NCBI GenBank assembly: GCA_965222005.1
Contig: OZ244935.1
Location: forward strand, 310,001-374,000
Reading direction: 5' to 3'
Source of the DNA: CBDCTM01 sp965222005
Lineage (GTDB): Bacteria; Bacteroidota; Bacteroidia; Chitinophagales; Saprospiraceae
Length of the DNA: 64,000 nucleotides
The notes below the pieces were generated by a model that was given only the letters and a program-made list of their open reading frames with translations, searched no databases and was not told the DNA's origin. The translations under genes and the position numbers were made by a program. Below are positions 1 to 8,693 of this stretch, in pieces; position 1 is the first letter of the stretch, and every line of letters starts with the position of its first letter.

Positions 1-2569
1 CAGCAGTAGCGAAAAACGGCTGACCGCCGCCGCCGCCTTGAATCTCTTTGGCCAGTTCGCGTACGATGTTGCCGGCATGCAAATCCTTATTTTTTATCAG
101 GCTTTCGCTGACCGCTACGGTGAGTTGTGGTTTTCCCTTCACCTCGGCACCCAGCACGATGAGCACATCACCCACTTCCTTTTCCAATTGGTAGGCCAGA
201 TTTTTAATGACTTTGGAATCGGTGAGTGGCAGGCGTGAGCCGATGAAGTTGACACCGTTGACTTCCTGCGTAGTACTCTTGAGCTGATCTTTTAATGCAC
301 CCGCTTGTGCAGACAGCATTGTGTCCAATTGCTTTTGCAGCTTTTTGTGTTCTTCCTGCAGTGCCGCTACATTTTTGGCAGCATTGAGCGGATTTTTAAA
401 CAAGCTTCTGATCTCGTTGAGTTCAGCCAGCTCGCTATCTACAAAGCCTTCCGCCTTATCGGCGGTGACAGCCTCAATGCGCCGCACACCGGCTGCTACG
501 GCTGTTTCGTTGATGATTTTGAACAGGCCGATCTTTCCGGTAGCGGATACATGACAGCCTCCACAAAGCTCGCGGGAATAGGCCGGATCAAAGGTGATCA
601 TGCGTACCTCGTCGCCATATTTTTCGCCAAAAAGCATCATGGCACCGGCAGCCTTCGCTTCTTCGATCGGGATGGTACGAGCCTCCTGCAACGGAATGTT
701 TTCTCTGATCTTTTGATTGACCAGCTTTTCAATAGCTGTCAACTCTTCATTGGTCACTTTTTGGAAGTGTGAAAAGTCGAAGCGCAGGTATTGGTCGTTG
801 AGCAAAGAACCTTTTTGCTGGACATGCTGGCCCAGCACCTCCCGAAGGGCAGCGTGTAGCAGATGCGTTGCGGTGTGATTATTTTCCGTAAGGCGGCGCT
901 TTTGGGAATCCACCTGCCCGCTGACAGGGCCATCCATCTGTTTTGGCAAATGCTCGACAAGATGGATGATGAGATCATTTTCTTTTTTGGTATCCAGCAC
1001 TTTTATCTGCTCCTCGCCAAATTGAAGACGGCCGGTATCGCCCACTTGCCCGCCCCCTTCGGGATAAAAGGGAGTGCTGTTGAGCACCAATTGGTATTGA
1101 TAGCCGTCTTTGGCTTTTACCGTGCGGTATTTGATCACTTTGGCATCGGCCAGACTCAGTTTATCATAGCCACTGAAATGCACTTCGGGGGAATTTTGCA
1201 AGCTGGTCCAATCGCCCACTTCTTTTTGAGCATCCGCCCGCGAGCGGGCTTTCTGCTGCTCGAGTGCTGCTTCGAAGGCTGCTTCGTCAATCTTCCAGCC
1301 TTTTTCCGCAGCCAGCAGGCGGGTCAAGTCGATGGGAAAACCATATGTATCATACATTTCGAAGGCCAGCTGACCATCGATTCTGCCATCGGGCGCATCG
1401 ATACTTTCAAAGCGTTTGAGACCGTCTTTGAGGGTGTTGAGAAAAGATTTTTCCTCTTCGAGGATCACCTTACTTACAAAGTCCTTTTGTGCATCCAACT
1501 CTGGAAAGACATCGCTAAAAGCCGCAGCCAGCGCAGGGATCATCTCGTGGAGGAAGGGCGTGGTGATGTCCAGAAAGGAGTAATAATAGCGTACGGCGCG
1601 CCTGAGGATGCGGCGAATCACATAGCCGGCCCCTGTATTGCCGGGCAGTTCGCCATCGGCGATGGTAAAGGCAACGGCGCGGATGTGGTCAACCACTACG
1701 CGCATGGCGATATCCGACTTGGCAGAGCGGTGATAGCTGTAGGTATATTTTTTGCCCGACCGGCGCTCGACAAATCGGATGAAGGGCGTAAAGAGGTCGG
1801 TATCGTAGCTGGATGTTTTGCCTTGCAGTATCATACAGAGCCGCTCGAAGCCCATGCCGGTATCGACGTGTTTTTCGGGCAGTTCTTCCAGGCTGCCATC
1901 CGCTTTGCGGTTGAATTGGATAAAAACCAGATTCCAAATTTCGATGACTTCCGGGTGGTCTTTATTTACCAACTGACTGCCATCCACTTCCTTGCGATCG
2001 GCATCGCTGCGCATATCTGCATGTATTTCGGAGCAGGGGCCGCAGGGGCCGGTCTCGCCCATTTCCCAAAAATTGTCTTTGCGATCGAAGAAGAGGATAC
2101 GCTCTTTGGGAATCCATTTCTTCCAAAATCCGGCAGCTTCGGTATCTGCTTCGAGGCCGTCCTGCTGATCGCCTTCAAAGACGGTAACATAGAGGCGGTC
2201 GGGATCAATGCCGTACTCCTTAGTGAGCAACTCCCAAGCCCAGGCAATGGCTTCCTGCTTGAAATAATCGCCGAAAGACCAGTTGCCCAGCATTTCGAAC
2301 ATGGTATGGTGATAGCTGTCGATACCTACTTCTTCGAGGTCATTGTGCTTGCCGGAAACGCGCAGGCATTTTTGGGTGTTCGCCACGCGCCTGCTGTCGG
2401 GAACTTTATTGCCGAGGAAATAGTCCTTGAACTGGTTCATCCCGGCGTTTGTAAACATCAAAGTGGGATCGTTTTTATTGGCAATAGGAGCCGAGGCTAC
2501 GATCTTGTGGGACTTGGATTTGAAGAAATCGATGAATTGTTGGCGAATGGAATGAGCTGTATAGGTCAT
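1..2569 (-). CDS. alaS: Alanyl-tRNA synthetase (3' end outside window)
   Basis: Charges tRNA(Ala) with alanine in the cytoplasm and edits mischarged Ser/Gly. Reading the minus strand from the ATG at 2567-2569 gives an uninterrupted frame of about 856 codons to the window edge, close to the usual ~875 residues, so only a short C-terminal piece is missing. The N-terminus (MTYTAHSIRQQFIDFFKSK) and the class II core (GPCGPCSE) are typical. The editing-domain zinc motifs are present as HTATH near 875-890 and CGGCH near 550-560. The last visible residues are the Gly-rich C-Ala start (GGGGG). It is divergent from the M23 peptidase gene, an arrangement I recall as common in Bacteroidetes. A long antisense open frame covers it but has no protein-like features. 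Confidence 0.97.
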   Translation of the reverse strand, partial: MTYTAHSIRQQFIDFFKSKSHKIVASAPIANKNDPTLMFTNAGMNQFKDYFLGNKVPDSRRVANTQKCLRVSGKHNDLEEVGIDSYHHTMFEMLGNWSFGDYFKQEAIAWAWELLTKEYGIDPDRLYVTVFEGDQQDGLEADTEAAGFWKKWIPKERILFFDRKDNFWEMGETGPCGPCSEIHADMRSDADRKEVDGSQLVNKDHPEVIEIWNLVFIQFNRKADGSLEELPEKHVDTGMGFERLCMILQGKTSSYDTDLFTPFIRFVERRSGKKYTYSYHRSAKSDIAMRVVVDHIRAVAFTIADGELPGNTGAGYVIRRILRRAVRYYYSFLDITTPFLHEMIPALAAAFSDVFPELDAQKDFVSKVILEEEKSFLNTLKDGLKRFESIDAPDGRIDGQLAFEMYDTYGFPIDLTRLLAAEKGWKIDEAAFEAALEQQKARSRADAQKEVGDWTSLQNSPEVHFSGYDKLSLADAKVIKYRTVKAKDGYQYQLVLNSTPFYPEGGGQVGDTGRLQFGEEQIKVLDTKKENDLIIHLVEHLPKQMDGPVSGQVDSQKRRLTENNHTATHLLHAALREVLGQHVQQKGSLLNDQYLRFDFSHFQKVTNEELTAIEKLVNQKIRENIPLQEARTIPIEEAKAAGAMMLFGEKYGDEVRMITFDPAYSRELCGGCHVSATGKIGLFKIINETAVAAGVRRIEAVTADKAEGFVDSELAELNEIRSLFKNPLNAAKNVAALQEEHKKLQKQLDTMLSAQAGALKDQLKSTTQEVNGVNFIGSRLPLTDSKVIKNLAYQLEKEVGDVLIVLGAEVKGKPQLTVAVSESLIKNKDLHAGNIVRELAKEIQGGGGGQPFFATA

Positions 2570-2806
2570 ATCGGAAATATTCTATGGCGGTGGCGAAATC
2601 AAGGGGTTTGGAAGCCTTTGAAAGTGGAAAAGCAGTAAGCAAATTGTTTAGAAAAAAAGCTTCAGCATTTGATGCAATGGCCCGTAAAAGTCAGCAAATT
2701 AATTACACATAAACGACTAATTCTCAAGCACTTTAAACGATACGCTTATAGTATCGCTATGGTTCCCTATCTCGGGATATATGGTTGAAAAATTCTCTAT
2801 GATTCC

Positions 2807-2837
2807 TTTGAAAATAAGCTGCCGACAACTACTTTTG
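2807..2837 (+). promoter_or_regulatory. Candidate promoter of the M23 peptidase gene
   Basis: TTTG at 2807-2810, a 19-nt spacer, then TACTTTTG at 2830-2837 match the Bacteroidetes consensus TTTG-N(17-23)-TAnnTTTG exactly. The predicted start of transcription is near 2842, about 80 nt before the ATG at 2923. Confidence 0.6.
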
Positions 2838-2893
2838 TCATGCTTTAACATGAGAAAACTAACCCCAATGCTAAAATTGGCTACAAAAGTAGT
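2829..2893. repeat. 11-bp inverted repeat in the alaS/M23 divergent region
   Basis: ACTACTTTTGT at 2829-2839 is repeated as its exact reverse complement ACAAAAGTAGT at 2883-2893, 43 nt apart. Each arm contains the -7 motif that points toward the other arm. It could be an operator, or simply two facing promoters of the same class. Confidence 0.6.
2884..2891 (-). promoter_or_regulatory. Candidate -7 element for alaS
   Basis: Read on the minus strand this is TACTTTTG, a TAnnTTTG match. No clear TTTG lies 17-23 nt further upstream. Transcription from here would give alaS a leader of about 310 nt and would run through the promoter of the divergent gene. Confidence 0.35.
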
Positions 2894-2922
2894 GATTTTT
2901 AGCTAACGAATTAGAAGGCTTT

Positions 2923-3906
2923 ATGAGAAAAGATAAATTCGTTTACAATACGCAAACCCTGAGGTATGAGAAGGTAGTGGAGCCATTGAAAACAAAAGCA
3001 CTGCGCATGCTGGGCTTTTTTTCAGCAGTGGTCATCACAGCCATCATCATCATATCTATTGCTTATACCTACTTCCCTTCTCCTAAGGAAAAGGCACTCA
3101 TCCGCGAGCTTGAGCAGATGGAGTATAAGTACCTGGCTCTCAATAAACAAATGGAAGTGCTGGGCAAAGTGCTGGAAAATGTGCAGGAGCGTGATGCCAG
3201 CGTACACCGTATGCTGTTCGGGATGGATCCGATTGATGAGGATGTTTGGCACGGTGGTATTGGCGGTAGCGATAAATACAGCAACCTCACCAAATACAAA
3301 AATACGGGCGATTTGCTCATCGCTACTCAGGGAAAGGCCGACAAGCTGGCCCGCCAGCTTACCATCCAGTCAAAATCGCTGGATACGCTCACCTTATTGT
3401 CAAAGGACAAGGAAAAGATGCTGGCTTGTATGCCGGCCATCAAACCGGTAGCTTCTGACAAACTTCGCCGCAACATTCGCGCACTCTCCGGCTACGGCAT
3501 GCGCATCCATCCAATTTTCAAACGGCGCAGAATGCATACCGGCATCGATTTTACCTCCCCCAAAGGCACAGCTGTACAGGCTACCGGCGATGGTAAAGTG
3601 ATCAGCGTGAAGCGCAATAAAAGCGGATACGGTACTCATATTATGATCGATCATGGCTATGGCTACAAAACGCTGTATGCTCACCTCAACAAAGTGGAAG
3701 TGAGGCCGGGCCAACAGGTGAAGCGTGGTCAACAGATTGGCACAGTTGGTTCTACCGGCACCTCCACGGCAGCGCACCTCCATTACGAAGTAATTTTCAA
3801 GGGTGAGAAAGTAAACCCGATCCACTATTGTATGGATGGCCTGAGTCCGCAGGAATACAAAGAGCTTGTAGATTTGGCGAGTGTTTCCAACCAATCGTTT
3901 GATTGA
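2923..3906 (+). CDS. M23 (LytM) family zinc metallopeptidase, membrane-anchored
   Basis: Predicted cell-wall endopeptidase that cuts peptidoglycan cross-links, or a degenerate regulator of that activity. The 327 residues comprise a short cytoplasmic N-terminus, one membrane helix at about 30-49, a coiled-coil stretch at about 55-95 and an M23 domain at about 190-300. The zinc and catalytic motifs are intact: HTGID (H205, D209) and HLH (H285, H287), so it is likely active. It is divergent from alaS with a consensus promoter upstream. The ATG at 2923 fits the membrane-anchor topology. The next gene starts about 100 nt downstream. Confidence 0.9.
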   Translation: MRKDKFVYNTQTLRYEKVVEPLKTKALRMLGFFSAVVITAIIIISIAYTYFPSPKEKALIRELEQMEYKYLALNKQMEVLGKVLENVQERDASVHRMLFGMDPIDEDVWHGGIGGSDKYSNLTKYKNTGDLLIATQGKADKLARQLTIQSKSLDTLTLLSKDKEKMLACMPAIKPVASDKLRRNIRALSGYGMRIHPIFKRRRMHTGIDFTSPKGTAVQATGDGKVISVKRNKSGYGTHIMIDHGYGYKTLYAHLNKVEVRPGQQVKRGQQIGTVGSTGTSTAAHLHYEVIFKGEKVNPIHYCMDGLSPQEYKELVDLASVSNQSFD

Positions 3907-4003
3907 ATTCAATCATTGCTTAGCTAAGGGAATTGGAAAATAATAACCTACACACCTGATGGCTTTTTTTGCATCTTGCTGATGTCCAATCGTTTTAATT
4001 GAT

Positions 4004-5074
4004 ATGGAGCAATCTCAGCAGGTACCGCCCCCTTCCCTTTGTCTCAATTGCAAACAACCTCTACCGGAGGATGCCAGCTACTGCCCGGCATGCAGCCAAA
4101 AATGCACTACAGGCCGCGTTACCGTGCTTGAGCTGGTCTATGAATTTTTCCAGTCCATTTTCAATTTTGATTCGAAGATATTCAAAACACTGGCTGCTCT
4201 GGCAATGCCGGGCAAACTAACGGTCGAATATTTCAAAGGGCGGCACAAAAGTTACCTCCATCCTGTGCGACTGTTTTTGGTAGCCATTATTGCGTTGATC
4301 GCCGTTATTTCTTTTCAATCCAATATGGATGACAGCCTCAATGTGAGTAAAGCATTGCGTATTCAAGAGCGATTCGAGCGCAAACAGATTCAGCTGAAGA
4401 TCGACTCGTTGAGCCAGGAGATCAAGCAGGAATTTAGTTCGGGAATGGCCCATCAGGCGCTGGATAGTCTCAATATCCGGCTGGCTCTGCGCGACAGTTC
4501 CCAGCAGGACAGCATCGAATTGGATCGTTTTTTCAAAATTGCAAATGAAAAAAGTGCCACCATTTCCAATGAAGATTACCTGACTTTATCGGCCGATACA
4601 TTGATTGAGAAGTACCACATTGAGGGCTTTTGGAATCAACTCATCTTTCGCCAAAAGTTGAAATTTGTTGACAAAAGCTCCGATTTTATCCGATACCTCA
4701 TCGGCCGGATTAGTTGGCTGGTGTTTTTGGTGATCCCGCTGTTTTCCCTGGCATTCATGTTATTTTACTTTCGCAGCAAACGATATTATGTGGAGCATTT
4801 CATTTTTTTGCTGCATGTACATACTTTTTTATTCGTACTTATCAGTCTGTTCGTACTTTTTCAAAGTATGTTGCCAGACTGGGTGATCCCCGTGCTCAGC
4901 CTGATTGGCATGCTATACATAGTGCTGGCACAAAAAAAAGTATATCAGCAGGGCTATTTAAAAACTTGCATCAAGGCAGGATTACTTGCCGGCGTTTATT
5001 TGATTTTGCTAACAGTTTGTATGGTTATCACTGTGCTGGCGGGCTCTGCTTTTTTAAGAGCTACTGTACTTTGA
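4004..5074 (+). CDS. DUF3667 zinc-ribbon membrane protein
   Basis: Function unknown. The N-terminus has a zinc ribbon with two CxxC pairs (C13/C16 and C27/C30), followed by the VLELVYEF segment typical of DUF3667 proteins. There is a membrane helix at about 88-105, then a charged, helical extracytoplasmic or cytoplasmic stretch to about residue 230, and three to four further membrane helices to the C-terminus (356 residues). Such proteins are frequent in Bacteroidetes genomes with no known reaction. It lies 34 nt upstream of gatB on the same strand, probably by chance rather than by function. Confidence 0.75.
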   Translation: MEQSQQVPPPSLCLNCKQPLPEDASYCPACSQKCTTGRVTVLELVYEFFQSIFNFDSKIFKTLAALAMPGKLTVEYFKGRHKSYLHPVRLFLVAIIALIAVISFQSNMDDSLNVSKALRIQERFERKQIQLKIDSLSQEIKQEFSSGMAHQALDSLNIRLALRDSSQQDSIELDRFFKIANEKSATISNEDYLTLSADTLIEKYHIEGFWNQLIFRQKLKFVDKSSDFIRYLIGRISWLVFLVIPLFSLAFMLFYFRSKRYYVEHFIFLLHVHTFLFVLISLFVLFQSMLPDWVIPVLSLIGMLYIVLAQKKVYQQGYLKTCIKAGLLAGVYLILLTVCMVITVLAGSAFLRATVL

Positions 5075-5108
5075 TTTTCCGGCATTACTTTCCCAATTTT
5101 GCAAGCCT

Positions 5109-6557
5109 ATGCACCCGTACTCTTCTTACGAACTCATCATCGGACTGGAAGTTCACATCCAGCTTGCCACACAAAGCAAAGCCTTCTGTACCGATAGTAC
5201 CGCCTTTGGCGCCGCACCCAATTCGCAGGTGAGTCCCGTGTCGCTTGGCCATCCCGGCACCTTGCCTGTGCTGAATCGCCGGCAATTGGAAATGGCTGTC
5301 CGTTTAGGTTTGGCTCTGGATGCCCGGATCAATCGCTATTGTCATTTTGACAGAAAGCATTATTTCTATGCCGATCTCCCAAAAGGCTACCAGATCACAC
5401 AGGACAACCAGCCTGTCTGTAGCGGCGGTGCATTGGAGATTTCGGTCAATGGAAGCACCAGGCGGGTACGTATTCATCACATTCACATGGAGGAAGATGC
5501 CGGCAAAAGCATCCACGATCAGGCATCCGACCATTCCCTCATCGACTTCAACAGGGCGGGTGTGCCTTTGCTGGAAGTAGTCACCGAACCCGACTTGCGA
5601 TCGGCACAGGAGGTGGATGCTTTTATGACTGCCATACGCCACCTGGCCCGCTATCTCGACATCTCGGACGGGAACATGGAAGAGGGATCAATGCGCTGCG
5701 ACTGTAATGTATCGGTGCGCAAGCTGGGCGACCAAAAGCTGGGGGAGCGCTGTGAAATCAAAAACCTCAACTCAATGCGCTATGCCCGTAAGGCGATCGA
5801 ATATGAAGCGCGCCGCCAGATAGACATCCTCGAAGCAGGCGGAAGTATTGAACAGCAAACCCTCCAGTTCGATCCGGCCAGCGGCCGTAGCAGTCCCTTG
5901 CGCAACAAGGAGGAGGCTCACGACTATCGCTACTTCCCCGAACCCGACCTTTCGCCGGTAGTGATGAGCGAAGAAACTATTGCAGCCATTCGCACCAGCC
6001 TGCCGAAGCTGGCCCGCGAGTACCAAACCCAATGGATGGAAGCTTTTCAACTTTCGGCTTACGATGCAGGTCTGTTGAGCGAAGAACGCAGCACCGCCCA
6101 ATACTTTGAGGCGCTGGCGGAGCAATGTTCTCACTACAAAGCCGCTGCCAATTTGCTTATCAACAAACTCATTCCGATGGCCAGGGAAAGAGGCTGCAGG
6201 CTGGATCAGCTTCCCTTCAGCCAGGCCACACTAATCGAGTTTATTGCCCTCATTGAATCCGGAAAGCTGAGTCATTCTACCGCCTACCAGACTCTTTTGC
6301 CCGCTTTGGCAGCAAAACCAAAAAGTTCGCCGACCACCTTGGCGGCCAGCATGCAATTGTTGCAAAGCGATGATGCGGAGCTTTTGGAAGGGCTGGCTGA
6401 GGAGGTGCTGAAACGCTGGCCCGATAAGGTGAAAGCCTATCGCAATGGCAAAAAAGGCCTGCTCGGTTTTTTCATGGGCGAGCTGATGCGCGACTCGCGG
6501 GGGCGGGCCAATCCGGCAGCAGCGAAGGATGTGCTCATCGGCAAATTGAAAAGATGA
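5109..6557 (+). CDS. gatB: Asp-tRNA(Asn)/Glu-tRNA(Gln) amidotransferase subunit B
   Basis: Kinase/transamidase subunit of GatCAB, which converts Glu-tRNA(Gln) or Asp-tRNA(Asn) to the amidated form. The 482 residues match the family length. GatB signatures are clear: IIGLEVHIQL at the N-terminus, KHYFYADLPKGYQI, EEDAGKS, DFNRAGVPLLE and RCDCNVS. The C-terminal tail (about 335-482) is the helical YqeY-like tRNA-binding domain ending in GFFMGELM. gatA and gatC are not in this window. A TTTG-N20-CAATTTTG sequence just before the ATG (5070-5101) could be a promoter with an almost leaderless transcript, but it misses the T of the TA pair. Confidence 0.97.
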   Translation: MHPYSSYELIIGLEVHIQLATQSKAFCTDSTAFGAAPNSQVSPVSLGHPGTLPVLNRRQLEMAVRLGLALDARINRYCHFDRKHYFYADLPKGYQITQDNQPVCSGGALEISVNGSTRRVRIHHIHMEEDAGKSIHDQASDHSLIDFNRAGVPLLEVVTEPDLRSAQEVDAFMTAIRHLARYLDISDGNMEEGSMRCDCNVSVRKLGDQKLGERCEIKNLNSMRYARKAIEYEARRQIDILEAGGSIEQQTLQFDPASGRSSPLRNKEEAHDYRYFPEPDLSPVVMSEETIAAIRTSLPKLAREYQTQWMEAFQLSAYDAGLLSEERSTAQYFEALAEQCSHYKAAANLLINKLIPMARERGCRLDQLPFSQATLIEFIALIESGKLSHSTAYQTLLPALAAKPKSSPTTLAASMQLLQSDDAELLEGLAEEVLKRWPDKVKAYRNGKKGLLGFFMGELMRDSRGRANPAAAKDVLIGKLKR

Positions 6558-6645
6558 GACTTGGTAAATTCCGAAAAGCTATTTATCTTACTGATATTCT
6601 TAATCTGTTGTTGTGCTATATTTTAATTCAAACCTTCCTGTGATC

Positions 6646-6981
6646 ATGCCAAAGCTCAAAGAAGAAATCACCAAGCTCTACTATTCTATTGGCGAAGTAG
6701 CCGAGATGTTTGACGTTTCCAAATCGCTCATCCGCTTTTGGGAGTCGGAATTTGACCTGCTCAAGCCTCAAAAGAATCGAAAAGGTGACCGCCGCTTCAC
6801 CCAAAAGAACCTCGACCAGTTTCGCACCATCTACCAGCTTGTAAAAGAGAAGGGCTACACCCTGGAAGGCGCAAAACGGGAGATCAAACGCAACCGCAGG
6901 TACCTCTCCGGAAAGCAAAAATCGCTGAAATCTCTGAAGAAGGTGCGGGGCTTTTTGGAAGATATGAAAGGGCGCTTGTAA
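6646..6981 (+). CDS. MerR family transcriptional regulator
   Basis: Small DNA-binding protein of 111 residues with a MerR helix-turn-helix at the N-terminus: YYSIGEVAEMFDVSKSLIRFWE followed by the wing (KNRKGDRRFTQKNLD). The rest is one helix and a basic tail with no ligand-binding domain and no Cys cluster, so the inducer cannot be inferred. I chose the ATG at 6646 over a GTG at 6613 because homologues start at this short leader and the longer version adds hydrophobic residues with no domain role. In many Bacteroidetes a MerR gene of this type lies close to alaS and an M23 peptidase gene, as here. Confidence 0.88.
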   Translation: MPKLKEEITKLYYSIGEVAEMFDVSKSLIRFWESEFDLLKPQKNRKGDRRFTQKNLDQFRTIYQLVKEKGYTLEGAKREIKRNRRYLSGKQKSLKSLKKVRGFLEDMKGRL

Positions 6982-6999
6982 TTTCGCAGTCGCTTCTTT

Positions 7000-7259
7000 T
7001 TAAGGCTCAAAATGTGCCAGAAATGCTTCATCTTCATTCAGTGTCAGCCCGAACGTAATAGACGCATCACAGCTCCCTTTCGGATAGAAACATTCACAGA
7101 ATAGCATCGAACAAGGCTCCATAATCTGAATTTTGCACCGGCCATCGCAGGGATTAGCCTTTCAACTACTGCACTGGTGTTTACAGCTCCTTTCTTCATG
7201 CATGATCAAAGTATTGTCCTCATCAAGCTCCAGGGAAAAACCAACACTTGCAAGTTCTA
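7000..7259 (-). pseudogene. Decayed small Cys-rich reading frame
   Basis: Minus-strand translation upstream of the TAA at 7000-7002 looks like protein: a segment ending LELDEDNTLIMHEE, then RSCKHQCSS, an in-frame TGA, then KANPCDGRCKIQIMEPC and a C-terminal TFGLTLNEDEAFLAHFEP. There are eight Cys in about 60 residues and the two ends resemble each other. There is no start codon at the 5' end, where the frame runs into the ABC ATPase gene. The TGA sits where a CxxC Cys would be expected. I take it as a gene broken by nonsense mutation and loss of its start. I do not recognise a family. Confidence 0.4.
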
Positions 7260-7883
7260 TTACATTTTTTTGTAATCTATCATACTGATCTGCTCTCCGC
7301 AGAAACGGTAATCCGCCTCCACATTGCTGGCAATAATCACCAAGCGCTCGGCAGCAAAACGATCGATCAGCTTTTGGTACCAGGCCACCCCTTGCTTGTC
7401 GAGGTTGGTGGTAGGCTCATCGAGCAGTAGTAGGGAGGACTGGCTACAAATGGCCAAAGCTAGTTTGAGGCGCTGCTTCATGCCGGAGGAGAAATTGCGG
7501 ATTTCCTTTTGGCGGGCCTGCTCAAAGCCCAGCAACTCAATGATGTCAGCGGCTTTCATACCATTGTAAAAAGATTTGAACCGGCCATGAAAGTGCAATG
7601 CTTCCTCCAGCCTAAGCTCTTCGATCAGTTCAATGTAAGGTGCTGCATAGCTCAGTTGGCGATAAACCAGATCGTTTCTAAGTGCTTGATTATCAATGGA
7701 ATAGCTCAGCTTTCCCTGAGAGGGAGAGAGATGCCCGCAGAGTATTTTGAGTAAGGTGGATTTGCCTGATCCGTTGGGGCCGGTGATGGCATAGGATTGA
7801 TTGGGCCGGAAGGTGTAATGCAGATTTTGAAAAATCCAGTCGTAGCGATAGCGCTTCCCTATGTCATTTAAAACTATTTCCAT
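7260..7883 (-). CDS. ABC transporter ATP-binding protein
   Basis: A single nucleotide-binding domain of 207 residues. Walker A is GPNGSGKST, the signature is FSSGMKQRL and Walker B is LLLLDEPTTNLD. I use the ATG at 7883 (MEIVLNDIGKRY), which overlaps the end of lpxA by 20 nt. An earlier ATG would add a non-homologous stretch read out of frame from lpxA. The overlap suggests translation coupled to lpxA, with the ABC ATPase last in the lipid A operon. No permease gene is adjacent, so its substrate and membrane partner are unknown. It resembles CcmA-type exporters in size. Confidence 0.88.
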   Translation of the reverse strand: MEIVLNDIGKRYRYDWIFQNLHYTFRPNQSYAITGPNGSGKSTLLKILCGHLSPSQGKLSYSIDNQALRNDLVYRQLSYAAPYIELIEELRLEEALHFHGRFKSFYNGMKAADIIELLGFEQARQKEIRNFSSGMKQRLKLALAICSQSSLLLLDEPTTNLDKQGVAWYQKLIDRFAAERLVIIASNVEADYRFCGEQISMIDYKKM

Positions 7884-8688
7884 TCGCACTGCTGCCGTTG
7901 TAATGGCTATGCTGACGCAAGCCTTTAATGATGCCGCGGTTGGCATCGCGGATAAACTGTAGAATGTTATCGCGCTCGGGTGTAGCGCCAAATACATTCT
8001 CAATTTTTTCCACTGCCTGGGTGGTGTTGAAGCCTTTTATGTAAAGGATGCGGTAAATATCCTGAATGTTGTGGATTTGCTCGTTGGTAAAGCCCCGCCG
8101 CCGCAGGCCGATGCTGTTGACACCGGCATAGCTGAGGGGCTCGCGGGCAGCTTTGACGTAGGGAGGCACATCTTTGCGCACCAATGATCCGCCTCCCACC
8201 ATCACGTGATCGCCGATGCGCACAAACTGATGAACAGCTGTGAGCCCACCGAGCACGGTTTTGGGGCCTATTTTGATATGCCCTGCCAGGTTGACACAAT
8301 TGGCCAGTACGCAGCCCTCACCGATGATGCAGTCATGTGCTACATGGCAATAGGCCATGATGAGGGTATTGCTGCCGATGACGGTGCGGTAGTTGGCCCT
8401 CGTACCCCGGTTGATGGTGCTATACTCGCGGATGATGACGTTGTCGCCGATTTCGAGGAAGGAGTTTTCGCCCTGAAATTTGAGGTCTTGAGGAATGGAG
8501 CCGATGATCGCTCCGGGAAATATTTTGCAATTGCGGCCCAGGCGGGTGCCGTTGAGGATACATACATTCGGCCCGATTTCAGTTCCTTGACCGATAACAA
8601 CATCTTCCTCGATCGTGACAAAAGGGCCAATTTTCACATTTTCCCCAATAATGGCATTGGGGTGTACTTGTTTAAGTGTGTGGTTCAT
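7864..8688 (-). CDS. lpxA: Acyl-ACP:UDP-N-acetylglucosamine O-acyltransferase
   Basis: First committed step of lipid A synthesis: transfers a 3-hydroxyacyl chain from ACP to UDP-GlcNAc in the cytoplasm. The protein of 274 residues has the left-handed beta-helix hexapeptide repeats (IGENVKIGPFVTIEEDVVIG pattern) over about 1-185 and the helical C-terminus after it. The catalytic His is in HVAHDC (H118, equivalent to E. coli H125). Its start is 5 nt from the stop of lpxC-fabZ, so the two are surely cotranscribed. Confidence 0.96.
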   Translation of the reverse strand: MNHTLKQVHPNAIIGENVKIGPFVTIEEDVVIGQGTEIGPNVCILNGTRLGRNCKIFPGAIIGSIPQDLKFQGENSFLEIGDNVIIREYSTINRGTRANYRTVIGSNTLIMAYCHVAHDCIIGEGCVLANCVNLAGHIKIGPKTVLGGLTAVHQFVRIGDHVMVGGGSLVRKDVPPYVKAAREPLSYAGVNSIGLRRRGFTNEQIHNIQDIYRILYIKGFNTTQAVEKIENVFGATPERDNILQFIRDANRGIIKGLRQHSHYNGSSANGNSFK

Positions 8689-8693
8689 TTTAC

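Noticed and set aside
863..2638. 591-codon open frame on the plus strand over alaS
   Set aside because: It is antisense to alaS, whose motifs are unmistakable on the minus strand. The plus-strand product has no recognisable domain.
7136..7175. A selenocysteine reading of the TGA in the Cys-rich frame
   Set aside because: No convincing SECIS hairpin and no start codon. A nonsense mutation is simpler.
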